DNA from: Glomus cerebriforme
Taxonomy: Eukaryota; Glomeromycota; Glomeromycetes; Glomerales; Glomeraceae
Assembly: GCA_003550305.1 (NCBI GenBank)
Contig: QKYT01001154.1
Coordinates: 1 to 23,683 of the forward strand
DNA length: 23,683 bases
Direction of reading: 5' to 3'
Part shown: positions 14,286 to 23,683 of the stretch, in pieces
Layout of the letters: every line of letters begins with the position of its first letter
Numbering within the stretch: position 1 is the stretch's first letter
The notes under the pieces: generated by a model
Database searches by the model: none
What the model was told of the DNA's origin: nothing
Seen by the model: the letters and a program-made list of their open reading frames with translations, nothing else
Made by a program: the position numbers and the translations under genes

Positions 14286-15345
14286 CAACATTTTTTTTAG
14301 GAGATATTGTGAGTATTATGTAATCATAATCTAATCAATATTTTTATTGCCTTAATGGCTCGCAATTCTTAATCATAAAAATTTAATAGTTTTTGGAATC
14401 TTAAATCTTGAAGAACAGTAGATTTTAATTACATCTTTCTAATCTACTTTACAGCATTTCTTCATTATTTCAATATCAATTTTTATAGGTCAAATAACTG
14501 TGGCTTTAGAGTACATGTAGCTGGTATTATTGACGGATGAAGTTACGGAAGGAAGTTAGTAATATTATCTTGTATATTTTACAGAATTAGTCATAATTAG
14601 TTAAACTAAGTCAAAATTAATATGATCCAGAATTACAGATAATGACCTAAATAATAGACGTCACTTGTCATTTACTCTTCAAAATGACATAATGTCATGT
14701 GACATGACATTTGTCATCCAAATTTTGTTACATGTACAGTATGTTGATCGGTTAATTTCGTCACTTTAAAAAATTTATGAATTATGATCATACATTTCAA
14801 AATTTAAAAAACATTATTTATTGACAAGCTTGCAACGCCCAAAATGTAAATTATGATGTAGTTTTATTAACATGATCAAATCACAGTAAGATAATTCAAT
14901 TAAACTCGTAACTTTACCAGTTTTAATTGTTAATAAAAAAACTATTTATTGAATTTGCTGGTTATGTGCATAAATCATTATTTCTTGAGACATGTATATC
15001 TGGTAAAAAAAAAACAAATTATATTATTATAAACTTTGATATCAACATTTACAACATAACATCACAACAACCTACTTTCATTGCTAATCAATTTTTTCTC
15101 CTCCACTATTTTCGTTATTGGTAGCTGTGGCTGTGGCTCAGTAATTGTTGCAATTTTTCCTTCGGAGAAATCACGCATTATATCAAGTTTGTCTATCGTA
15201 CATAGTTTAATTACGAGAATTAATAAGTTATAGATTATTAAATTATTCAAAATACTATTACACTTACACAACCAATTTTGATAGTCATTAATGTGGATCG
15301 TATTCCATTCATCATCTAATATATGAATTAGTTAATAATAATGGC

Positions 15346-17523
15346 TTAAAGAGCAACATGAAAAAGTTTAGCATCATTATAATCACCATCATCATCAATG
15401 TCCGTGTCTATATCCTTGTTGCCTATAAACCATATAAGGTGAGTTATCACATGACTCTGTAACATTAAATACATCAACCATGCCTAAATTTGTTTACCTT
15501 TTGATATTTTCGCTGTCATATTTTTAGTTAGATCACAGCTCACATGATTATCATCAGAAGAGCTTACTCCATCAAATGATTCCAATCTGCTTGTGATAAA
15601 TTGTTATATGATATTTGGCAAAGGACTTTTGTTGAACTCATTAAGCCAAACCAATATTTTTTGATATAAGTCATTAATAGTTGGACGTTTATGAGGAACT
15701 GCGTCCCAACAATTTCGCATCAATTTCTCATAAACTGGTGGTGTTCCCTCAGGAACTTCCGGATGAAGATCTTTCACTATATCTGTAGCCAAATATTCAT
15801 CATATTTTACAGAATGGATATTGTCCAGAAATGATAAACCACATGATCATTCTAACACTATAGGCATCTGATGCTTGGGTATGAGCTTCTCCATCTAAAC
15901 TTCTGGAGCTATGAATGGCATAACGCCAAATACTTTTTCAGATTCAGATTCATCATCAGCTGGACGACAAAAACCTAAGTCAGACACAGAAATAGTCCTT
16001 CGGTAATGGAAGAGATTTCCTGGATGCAAATCACGATGAACCAGTCCTCTCTTATGAATATCATCTAGTCCATATAACGTATGTCGCAAAATATCCAATT
16101 TGTTTACCCAATTCAAACATTTTCTCATATAATTCCTTAAGCTACCACCATGAGCATAAGGAAAAACTATAATATAATTCTGGTTTACGGAATTTTTTGA
16201 GATACCATAACAGCGAAGCACTGTACTAGATGATGACTTGATGTAGGCGATGATCTAAAATAATAATTTGTTTATTTTATTAACATATAATAAATATTAA
16301 ACAATCCTTATACAGTAACTCTTTATACAAATTCCTATACCTACTCAAGAAAATTATTGCTAATGTTTTTCGAATCCATAAGTTCCTTTAAAGCTACAGG
16401 AGTATTTGGATATCGAACTCTCTTACCAAGAGCATAATCCCAAATACCAAGTCCTTCAACCCAACCGGCTTTATGGACTTTTGCAAATGCACCACTGCCC
16501 ACAAGTTCAAGATTAGTGAACTTTTCATAAGGGATCCACTGTATAAATCCATTAGAAAATTTGATAGAAAGCTGAGAGTCACGGATAATTTTATCGAATT
16601 TTGGATTGCCACTTTTCCAATTGGAGAATTGTTGCTGAAACTGTTCACGATCACAAAACCTACACCATTTAAGATATACATATGGCTTGTTGCATATAGA
16701 ACAATGTTGTGCTTGCTTACTATAGGCTGGGGTTCTAGCCATTCGTATCCTATTAAGCTGAACTATTGTTCTGTCAAGCAACTTACGATATTCTCTAATC
16801 TTATCTTCGGACGCAGTGACGTCATGTTGATAACTGTCCAGGTTAACTCTGATTTCAATGAAGATATTCTCTATCTGAATCATTGTATCAAATACTGGAG
16901 CAATTATTCTACAATTTTAAATTACTTTAATTGAGTACATGATATAGAACTTTTCAATAATGATCGTTAACTTACTTCAAAAGAAAATCATAACAACTTC
17001 GGCCTTTAGAATGATAAATGGATGGCTTAAAATGCTTAAAAAGGTAAGACTTCATAAAATTGAAGCGTCCACCTGACGAACTAAATTTCGCAAGTTGATC
17101 AAGGGATTGGTTCATATCGTTTTCATTTCTCTGGATAATCTCCTCAAGATACTTGTCAAGCTCATCACACATTTTCTGATAACTTTGCATTTCATCTATG
17201 CAGGTACTCCAGCCAGAAATAAACTCCATACCTTTCATGATAAGCTTCATCATCTTCGTGGTCCTTAAGAGGAACTGATGATGGGTAAGCATTGCTCACA
17301 TTCTTTAGGGCTGTCGTAAATTGGCCTTTTCGTTGCACCCAGGTTTTTACATCCCTTTTGAGTTCGAGTTCTCCTTTTGCGCTTCTTTAACTTTTAGATT
17401 GAGAAAACTAAACTCCTTTTGGTTTTTGTCAAAGTCTTCTGAGGTATCTTTGAACAGTCCATTAGAGCCGAACAGAAAAGGAAAATCATTTGCGCTTTTG
17501 TAGCAAAATTCCGAGTTATCCAT
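15346..17523 (-). pseudogene. Zinc-ribbon TKL-like kinase, disrupted
   Basis: A once-complete kinase gene. The N-terminal part (from ATG 17523) is helical and charged (DTSEDFDKNQKEF, GWSTCIDEMQ, IQRNENDMNQSLDQLAKF). An intron (16975-16909) joins it in phase to exon 16908-16341. That exon has a zinc ribbon (CSIC...CRFC), an SGNPKFDK linker, QWIPY, an intact glycine loop (GSGAFAKV) and VALK. After the next intron (from 16340 to about 16257) come HRDLHPGN, DLG, APEV, a C-lobe with CWDAVPHKRP and an acidic tail ending at 15346 (intron 15497-15423). Disruptions seen: frameshifts near 17350, 17235, 15895 and 15808; a TAG at 16341-16343 in the codon equivalent to the alphaC Glu, directly before a splice donor; and a TAA at 15604-15606 before the tail. 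Canonical catalytic motifs show that the ancestor was probably an active kinase. Sequencing error could explain one break but hardly all of them. Confidence 0.85.
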
Positions 17524-17941
17524 GCTAATAAATTTACAAGAAAGCTATTTTATACATTACCTATATAAATAAATAATTGTATAAATAATCGTAACGCAAA
17601 AAATAAAACATGAAACATAATGTGATGCGTTATTGTGAAGTAAAAATATGTAAACAAACTGCGGCTAATAGGAGTTGCCCAAATTCTGGGAGTTCAGCCA
17701 CTTAACTTATGGAGCAGTACGGGGAAAGAAAATGTATACAAGATTAAATATACAGTATCCATATTAAGTAAGACTTCGGATTCCGTCTAATCAGGCAAAG
17801 TTTGATTTGGTGATCCTTTCATAACTCTTTCATACCTTTTTCATTTATGTTTTTATCAATACCGTAAATCACATAAATATCGTACTGTTAGGGGCTGGAT
17901 GTTTTTCTCAGAAGCACTTGTTTAAGGTTATATAATCTAAA
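17524..17941. promoter_or_regulatory. Divergent intergenic region between kinase pseudogene and MLKL-like gene
   Basis: A 418-bp spacer separates two genes transcribed away from each other, so it must hold both promoters. It contains no ORF. An AT-rich TATA-like string (tatataatc) ends about 5 bp before the + strand start codon, and another (tatataaataaa) lies about 40 bp from the pseudogene start. Neither position is diagnostic. No operator-like dyad stands out. Confidence 0.4.
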
Positions 17942-20169
17942 ATGGTTTCGAACCCTTCGAAATACGCTGAAGAGATTAATGCCACCGCCGAAACAGCTGT
18001 TATTGTCGGTCTTGCGATCACCTCAGTACTCCCCGTGGCCAATGGCATAGTCTCATCCATTGACAGAATAATGTGTTTAATTCAGAAAGCTCATTCTAAC
18101 AAGGCTCTCGGAAACTTTATTAATGAGCGTTTAGAATATGCAAAATCAATTCTGAAAGAATATTCTAATAACATAGATGAGAAAATCATTGAAGTTTACG
18201 AAAAATTGTTAAAAGATATTGAGGAGGAAATTAATTTGATATCCGGAAATAAGCAGAAATTCAAAGCTTGGGTACTCACAAAGAAATTTGTAAACTCAAA
18301 AGAGGTGAATTTTTATAGTGCAATTGTAACATAAGTATTGTATATTATAAGTACAGTGCTTAACGTAAAGATTTTCATATTTACAGATCGAAGAAAAGCT
18401 CATGTTAATTTATAAGAAACTCGATGCCGCTAACAATGATCTTTATTTTTCGGTTCTAAATCAAAATATAATGAAAATGAAGGATGTGCCAGAGGGTATA
18501 AAGCAACTTCAGAAAGATATACCACAGGGTATAGAGCAACTTCGGAAGGCTATCAGAATACTTACCATGAATCTCGACATCGATGATTGGAAAATAGATG
18601 ATGTCTTAATAAATAATAAAATGATTAATGAGTTGCAAAATCAGCCACAAGTTAATCGAGGTAAAATCGTGAAGAAAAAATATCTCACACAAGACGTTGC
18701 GCAAAAACGTCTCGAACATTGTGATGTTACATCGTGCAAAGTTATTAATATGCTCAAGCTGTTAGCCGATTGTGAGAACGTTATAAAATTGTAAGTACAG
18801 TTTATTTCATGTATTTTCTATTTAAATAATTTAATTCATATAAACGAGATTATATTGCTACAGTTTCGGAATTTACAAATTGAACGGTGATCAATTCTTG
18901 ATTACTGAATGGTGTGAACATGGTAATCTTGAAGAATATTTGTTGCGAAATCCGGAACTCGACTGGAATATAAAAGTTAACATTGCCACAGGTATAGCTA
19001 ATGGGTTAGTATTCTGTCATGATCGAGATATCTTCCACCATGATATAAGATGCTCCAATATATTGCTCGATGCACATTTGTGCGCAAAACTTTCAAATTT
19101 TGAATTGAGCCGAAAAGAAACAGACAATACTGTCCCTGGACTTGCGTTGGTAGATACTGCCAGGTATTTACGATTTCTTTATAACTATAGAAAATTTGTC
19201 AATTATAATTAACCATTGAGATAAAATTTGAACTTCACAGATACATGGCACCTGAGAAACTTAGAAATCCAAACCATTTCTACACGAAAAAATGTGACAT
19301 TTTTAGGTAAGTTTTATAAATCCCCTTCAAAATACAAAAGATCAATCAAGAATTAATGCAAACTACGTTTTTGTATTAGTCTTGGAATTGTCCTTTGGGT
19401 GATTGCTATGCAAGTAAAACCGTATGCAGGCTTGAAAAAATCCCAAATTGAAGAACTTGTCTTAAAGGGAAACCACCCAGAACCTGTTGACGAAAATATT
19501 CCAATCAAGTACAAAAAAATCATGGAAAAGGCATGGGATCACAATAGTAACAATCGCCCGGAGGCAGATAAAATGTATAAGAAGCTTTCCAAATGTTTGG
19601 AGGATGATGATGAGATTTATCCTGTGAAAGATGAACCTAATAATTCAGCACCAGTTTTAAATTATAGCGATTTAGCTCAACACGATGCTCAACTTGATGA
19701 AACCAAAATGTACAAGCAGGCAGTTTCTTATCATAACAGCCGAAAGTATGAAGAAGCCTGGCCCATTTTCTATGAATTAGCATCTGCTGGTCACAAGGAA
19801 TCGTTATACTATCTCGGCTATTACTATGAGTACGGATACGTTGTGCTTCAAGACAGTAAAAAAGTTCTCAAATATTACAGAGAGTCGGCTGATAAGGACT
19901 GCAGCCGTGCAGCTTATTGTTACGCAGAAACCTGTCTAAAAATAGCTCACGAGTATATGGAAAAAGCAGCGCAGCTTGGGCAATTTAAGGCTGGCATAAA
20001 ATTGGCTGAATTCAATTTCCCCCATCTTCCTCCGCAGGATACTGGCAATAAACTCTTGAGATACTTAGATGCTGATGAAATTGAACTACAAAAACGGCAG
20101 CCAAAGGATTTGGCGAAGTACCTGAAAAGGATCGAGGGATTACGAAATAAGATTAAACAGATAAACTGA
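17942..20169 (+). CDS. MLKL-like protein: helical-bundle N-terminus, pseudokinase, Sel1-like repeats
   Basis: Exons 17942-18304, 18387-18790, 18864-19163, 19241-19306 and 19380-20169 give 1923 nt (640 aa), all in phase. Residues 1-150 are helical, with a hydrophobic early segment (VIVGLAITSVLPVANGIV) and an NKALGNFINERL motif, resembling the MLKL/HeLo-type four-helix bundle that permeabilises membranes in animal necroptosis and related plant and fungal proteins. A brace-like region with an 11-residue tandem repeat (156-177) follows. The kinase domain (about 205-451) has no glycine loop, a VAQK lysine (228), HHDIRCSN (314-321) and NFE (334-336) in place of DFG, losing the metal-binding Asp; animal MLKL also has a degenerate motif there. 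YMAPE (357-361), SLGIVLW and NNRP follow. Residues about 489-591 form two or three Sel1-like helical repeats. Inference: a membrane-active effector switched by an upstream signal and possibly scaffolded through Sel1. The start is the first ATG of the frame. No stop or frameshift is seen. Confidence 0.85.
18489..18554 (+). repeat. 33-bp in-frame tandem repeat in the MLKL-like gene
   Basis: Two adjacent 33-bp units (18489-18521, 18522-18554) encode PEGIKQLQKDI and PQGIEQLRKAI, residues 156-177. Eleven residues is the hendecad period of some coiled coils, so this is likely a short helical linker between bundle and pseudokinase. The units differ at several bases, so the duplication is not very recent. 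Confidence 0.85.
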
Positions 20170-20800
20170 AATAATAATAACTTTATGATTTTATCCGACA
20201 GACTAATAACCTTAATTAACCGGATTTGGGTTTATTTCATTCATCGACATATAATATGTTTTGTTTGCATTATTGTGAGCCTTTTTGGGCTGGTAAAAAA
20301 AAAAAAAATTGCGTAATAATCGTGATAATATGCAGGTTGGCGTAAACAATATTATGTTTAATATAAAAGGTATCTTATGTAAGACATTTATTTATACGGG
20401 GATTACAAGAATTAAAGATTATAATTATAATTTTTTTTTCTCTTAAAATTACACTATCTTAAATAAATAGTCAAAATTTTTTTCATGTTATTAAATTAAT
20501 TTTATAAAGTTAAACATATCGAAAATTTTGAAAAGGATGTGCGAGTGCTAATTCTATTTGTTAAATCACAAATACTGCATATCCGCCGTATGTAAACAAA
20601 AATGGAACATTGCCGGCATTGTTTCGTGCATGAAGTAAACATGGCGTGAAAATTTTATTCCATCGGTAAATCCCTTTGAATTTACAGGTCCCGCATTAAT
20701 GTCTGCGGGAAATACAAATATGGTATTGTTAAAGTTATTAAAATTTGCAATCATAAAATTATTTTGGTTATTAGGCTGGCATGTTGTATATGCTTCATAG

Positions 20801-20830
20801 ACAGCAATATTATTAACAGCAATATTATTA
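20801..20830. repeat. Perfect 15-bp tandem duplication
   Basis: The unit acagcaatattatta occurs twice back to back (20801-20815 and 20816-20830), nine bases before the poly-A tract. It could come from replication slippage. Confidence 0.9.
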
Positions 20831-20839
20831 TTCGTTTAT

Positions 20840-20862
20840 AAAAAAAAAAAAAAAAAAAAAAA
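20840..20862 (+). repeat. Poly-A tract, 23 A
   Basis: An uninterrupted run of 23 A, followed by GAAAAAG. It could be simple slippage, or the tail of a retroposed sequence lying just upstream on the + strand. No target-site duplication was identified. Confidence 0.85.
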
Positions 20863-22139
20863 GAAAAAGAATTATTAATAAAGATTATTAATATTTAATC
20901 TACAGTATGTTACATAATGACGCCAACTTCATTTCCAAGATTTCACTTTCACAATTCCCTTTTTAATTAATTCCTTTTAAATTATTCGTTCATTCTTATT
21001 TTGGCGTTCACCATATTTATTTCCTAGTTTGGTGTCATTGAGCAAACATACGAGTAATATCGATATGCGAACTATTGATTAATCTTAGGGCAAATTATTT
21101 TATTTTTTTTTTGTTTTTATAATAAAAATGGTATTTTTGCGTGATCATTTTATATATTAATACTGTATATTATAAATCAGTTCTCGAGTCGGATGTAGCT
21201 CCTTTTGAAATTAGGAATATTCGTTTGTATACAGGTAATACAGCATTAAGTTTGATATTAGATGTAGAATCTTTTTATTTAAATTCTTTATATTGACAAA
21301 TAAAGATTTATTTTCCTTTTTTACAAAAAATCAATTAAAAAATGTCATTGAAAATAAATTAATTCAATAAAATATAGTTATTTAATAAAGAATTTTATTT
21401 GCGTGCTAATTGCTTAATACAACATATAATAAAGTTATTCAATCGAGTTTGTGAGATTCGAATCGTATTCGACCAGTATAGTCACTCATATAGAAAATGG
21501 GATTGGTTGTATTAATATAAGATATAAACGTAAATTTAGTATTATTTTTGTGGAGGACAGCTGGACATTTCCTAAAACGTATATAGTCCTTTGTTACATT
21601 CAGGGACTAATAATAGATCAATCGCCAGCGTGACCAATAGTTCTAATTTGAAGTAAATGAAATAAATGACAATGATTATCTATTAAACCAATAATAAAGA
21701 ATCATGTAGATAAAGTAGGCCGAAATTAGCATTTTACCATTTAGATTTTGAAAAATATGCAAAAGATCTTAATCCTTTAAAACATTTAACATATAAAGTA
21801 ATGTCGAGCATTTTAGTAGATATAATAGATATTATTGTTTGTTAATTGTAAAATACTTATGTAGTAATATGAAAAATAGCTGCGATTATTAAGCAGACAT
21901 TTATGTTTCAAAATCTCTTAGCCGATACTTGGGTTGCTATATTTTTAATAGATGTTTACATCACCATTATGTCTTGCTATTTATTTATCTTTAAGGAATA
22001 TAACTCTAATATGCGGTATAAACTAAAATAAATAATACACGTCTCTTCAAGTGATTAAAATTTTCTGAACTGACCCAAGTCAAGGATTAAAAATATAAGC
22101 TGATTTAACAAATTATTTTAAAGTCCAATTTAATTTTAT

Positions 22140-23396
22140 TTAATGCAAACAATGATGATATTGATGGTCATTTAACACCAAAAACTTCCCAGTGACCAGT
22201 GTTACCATCAAAAAAGCTCAGGCACATGACATCTATCTCATCACTCAAAAGTCCCCAGATAATAGTGAGCGATAGTAAAAATGAAAACAGGAGGGTAATA
22301 ATGCCGGAACAATTATTTACTATGATCACGTGCCCAAGCTTTTTTGTGGTGATGCTGGGAAGATTTGACAGTATCATTTCCTTGGTAAATCATTATCAGT
22401 TAAATGAAATGAATAGGTGTAAATGGATGTTTATATTAAATGTAAAAAAAGATACATCATTCACGCTTTATTGACAGACAGATCGAAAACTATCACGTAC
22501 CTTATTATTAGTAATCCCTGCTTTAATTGTCACACCTTGTATTTCCATGAACTTGGTTTTTTTTCATCAGTATCGGGGTGGGATTACTAATCTCCATGAC
22601 TCATTGATTTTTTGTGGCTTAAAACTTATATAAAGTATGGCCTACTTCATTTTTCTCTCAAGTCAAAATTTTCCTCTGTTTTTGGCGAAATACTTTCACC
22701 TAATGTCAAAATACAAAATCACAAATACTTTGATTGTGAATGGATTATTATAGGATTCTTAAATGGATGCGATGCTGAACCATTCAGGCATACTATCTTA
22801 GCTCTCTCAAAAACATCATTAACAATGAGAATGGAAAAAGGTCTGAAATGGCATAGAAGTTATATAATTAGTATAAGCAGTCACTTAAAATATTTTTTTG
22901 GTTAAAAATGTAAAAAATATAATAAGGAATTAGTGGTGTGATGAGGACCTTTAGGCTCCTCTGTCATTCAAGTCTTTAAGCTGATCCAGCATTAGCCCCA
23001 CTTGAGCACAGATAACCTTCAAGCTTATCTGATGTTATGATGGGACAGAAGATTAGATGGTGAATCAGAAGCATGTTAATCAAGAATATTACTGATTTTC
23101 TGAATCTTTCATTGACCCAGTCACATAATGGAATAATGAACATTTGCATAGATAAGTTCACTTCACCAATTGATGTTTACAAAGACTAACATAGGAAATA
23201 CTACAAATGACAGAACTTTCATTTCTGGATCATCTATATTCAAAAGAGATCATAAAGGGGTATAGGTGTGCATTTTTTTTATCTAGTTGAGAATCAGCAG
23301 AGCTAACCATATTGTATTTATCTTTTAGGATGAGCATAAAGATCAAACAAAAAGGATGAAAATAACAGACTCAAAATAGATAAATTTTTTCTCCAG
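22140..23396. mobile_element. Unclassified repeat or transposon remnant
   Basis: Composition changes here: less AT-rich, with protein-like frames on both strands, as in a decayed repeated element. On + there is PSKKLRHMTSISSLKSPQ (about 22202-22255), and 22612-22905 is open with KIQNHKYFDCEWIIIGF, FRHTILALSKTSLTMRMEKG and LKWHRSYIISIS. On minus, 22377-22168 (LSDEIDVMCLSFFDGNTGHW) and 23161-22976 (DWVNERFRKSVIFLIN) are open. No transposase or reverse transcriptase catalytic motif is visible and I cannot decide the strand. The + frame at 22612-22905 is the best candidate for a real, once-translated domain. Calling it mobile is inference from compositional change and decay. Confidence 0.3.
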
Positions 23397-23427
23397 TTTA
23401 TTCCTCTCAATGTTTATTCCTCTCAAT
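23397..23427 (+). repeat. 16-bp near-perfect tandem repeat
   Basis: The unit tttattcctctcaat is found at 23397-23411 and again, one base later, at 23413-23427. Just after it, about 23430-23545 reads as an acidic, Asn/His-rich peptide (DQAHENVNNDHDNV, then VPEEKLEDGLYKK) that ends in a stop. This is probably another coding remnant of unknown family. Confidence 0.8.
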
Positions 23428-23587
23428 ATGATCAAGCTCATGAAAATGTGAATAATGACCATGATAATGTTAGACATAAGGATGATGTTCCTGAAGAAAA
23501 GTTAGAAGATGGTCTTTACAAAAAACCCTGCTATTGTTATTTATAAATTAACTAGCCAGTAATTTTCTACCAGTACCCACGGGTTAC

Positions 23588-23683
23588 TAGGGATGGGGAC
23601 NGTTCATTCGGTTCGGTTTCATTCTATAAAGTGGTTAAACTGGCTCCAGAGTGAACTGACTCAAAGTGGCTCCATTCGAACCG
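23588..23683 (+). mobile_element. Possible hAT-type transposon terminus at window edge
   Basis: Starting near 23588 the sequence reads tagggatggggac, one ambiguous base (23601), then GGTTCGG-rich DNA. CGGTTCG at 23609-23615 is mirrored by CGAACCG at 23677-23683, and ctggctcc/gtggctcc is partly repeated between them. Terminal repeats of many hAT elements begin with a (C/T)AGGGATGG-like string followed by GGTTCGGTTCGG, so this may be the left end of one. The element body lies outside the window, so neither a transposase nor the other end can be seen. Confidence 0.4.

Larger units (their letters stand above)
13349..15345. other. Intergenic DNA between two minus-strand kinase loci
   Basis: No gene is firmly supported. 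The region should contain the promoter of the tandem-module kinase gene. It holds the inverted-repeat element at 13624-13860, the TGACTC cluster at 14024-14285 and a short TGACAT-rich patch at 14684-14720 (ATGACAT-A-ATGTCAT is a 7-bp inverted repeat). A minus-strand stretch at about 15075-15190 (DFSEGKIATITEPQPQLP) looks mildly protein-like and could be a stray exon, but I cannot connect it to anything. Confidence 0.45.
20170..22139. other. AT-rich region with coding-like scraps, no intact gene
   Basis: No complete gene is supported. Short stretches read like protein. About 20566-20754 is open on the minus strand, with a PADINAGPVNSKGFTDG segment. About 21150-21296 (+) contains SDVAPFEIRNIRLYTGNTAL and ends at a TGA. 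21451-21633 (+) is open but unrecognised. About 21729-21844 (+) contains FYHLDFEKYAKDLNPLKHL. I do not recognise the family. They could be exons of a decayed or unmodelled gene. An inverted repeat, TCCCGCA/TGCGGGA (20689-20695 and 20704-20710), lies inside the first. Confidence 0.35.

Noticed and set aside
14927..15271. Overlapping ORFs on both strands
   Set aside because: Short, partly low-complexity and with no known motif. Only a small part of the minus-strand frame looks protein-like, which is not enough to call a gene.
16473..16934. 153-codon + strand ORF
   Set aside because: It lies antisense to the kinase pseudogene exon that carries the zinc ribbon, EWIPY-like motif and glycine loop. 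The + product has no recognisable features.
7653..17602. Shared 13-mer cgtaacgcaaaaa at 7653-7665 and 17590-17602 as a common promoter element
   Set aside because: In a window this long, a few 13-base matches are expected by chance, and the surrounding sequence does not match.

Overview
The window looks like nuclear DNA of an arbuscular mycorrhizal fungus (Glomeromycotina, most likely Rhizophagus or a close relative). The grounds are strong AT-richness, many short GT-AG introns of about 70-110 bp, decayed transposable elements between genes, a fungal-type Sec18/NSF gene, and several TKL-like kinases of the kind expanded in these fungi (CxxC zinc ribbon, then an SGN-IDxxIQ linker, an EWIPY motif and the kinase domain). 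The assignment rests on recalled family features, not a database search.

Layout. 1-3690: AT-rich, gene-poor DNA with a possible gag-like scrap and a decayed SAM-dependent methyltransferase (about 798-1742). 3691-7275 (+): an intact 15-exon SEC18/NSF AAA+ ATPase, 791 aa. 7276-9854: intergenic DNA with a 13-bp inverted repeat and a broken LINE-type element carrying an endonuclease domain (about 8500-9350). 9855-13348 (-): a six-exon, 1031-aa protein in which a phase-0 exon module (zinc ribbon plus kinase N-lobe) occurs four times before a single kinase C-lobe. 13349-15345: intergenic, with a MITE-like inverted repeat and a TGACTCA cluster. 15346-17523 (-): a zinc-ribbon kinase pseudogene with several frameshifts and a nonsense codon. 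17942-20169 (+), head-to-head with that pseudogene: an intact five-exon gene with an MLKL-like N-terminal helical bundle, a pseudokinase with NFE in place of DFG, and Sel1-like repeats. 20170-23683: coding-like scraps, a poly-A tract, an unclassified repeat remnant, and a possible hAT-type transposon end at the edge.

How the genes relate. Sec18 is a core membrane-fusion gene with no evident link to its neighbours. The three kinase-type loci belong to a fast-evolving signalling repertoire. The two observations most worth follow-up are the tandem N-lobe kinase (9855-13348), with one intact lobe next to the C-lobe and degenerate lobes upstream, and the MLKL-like protein (17942-20169), a candidate membrane-active cell-death or immunity effector whose divergent kinase neighbour is now broken. 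All exon models were built by eye from reading frames and splice sites; each closes in phase from start to stop.
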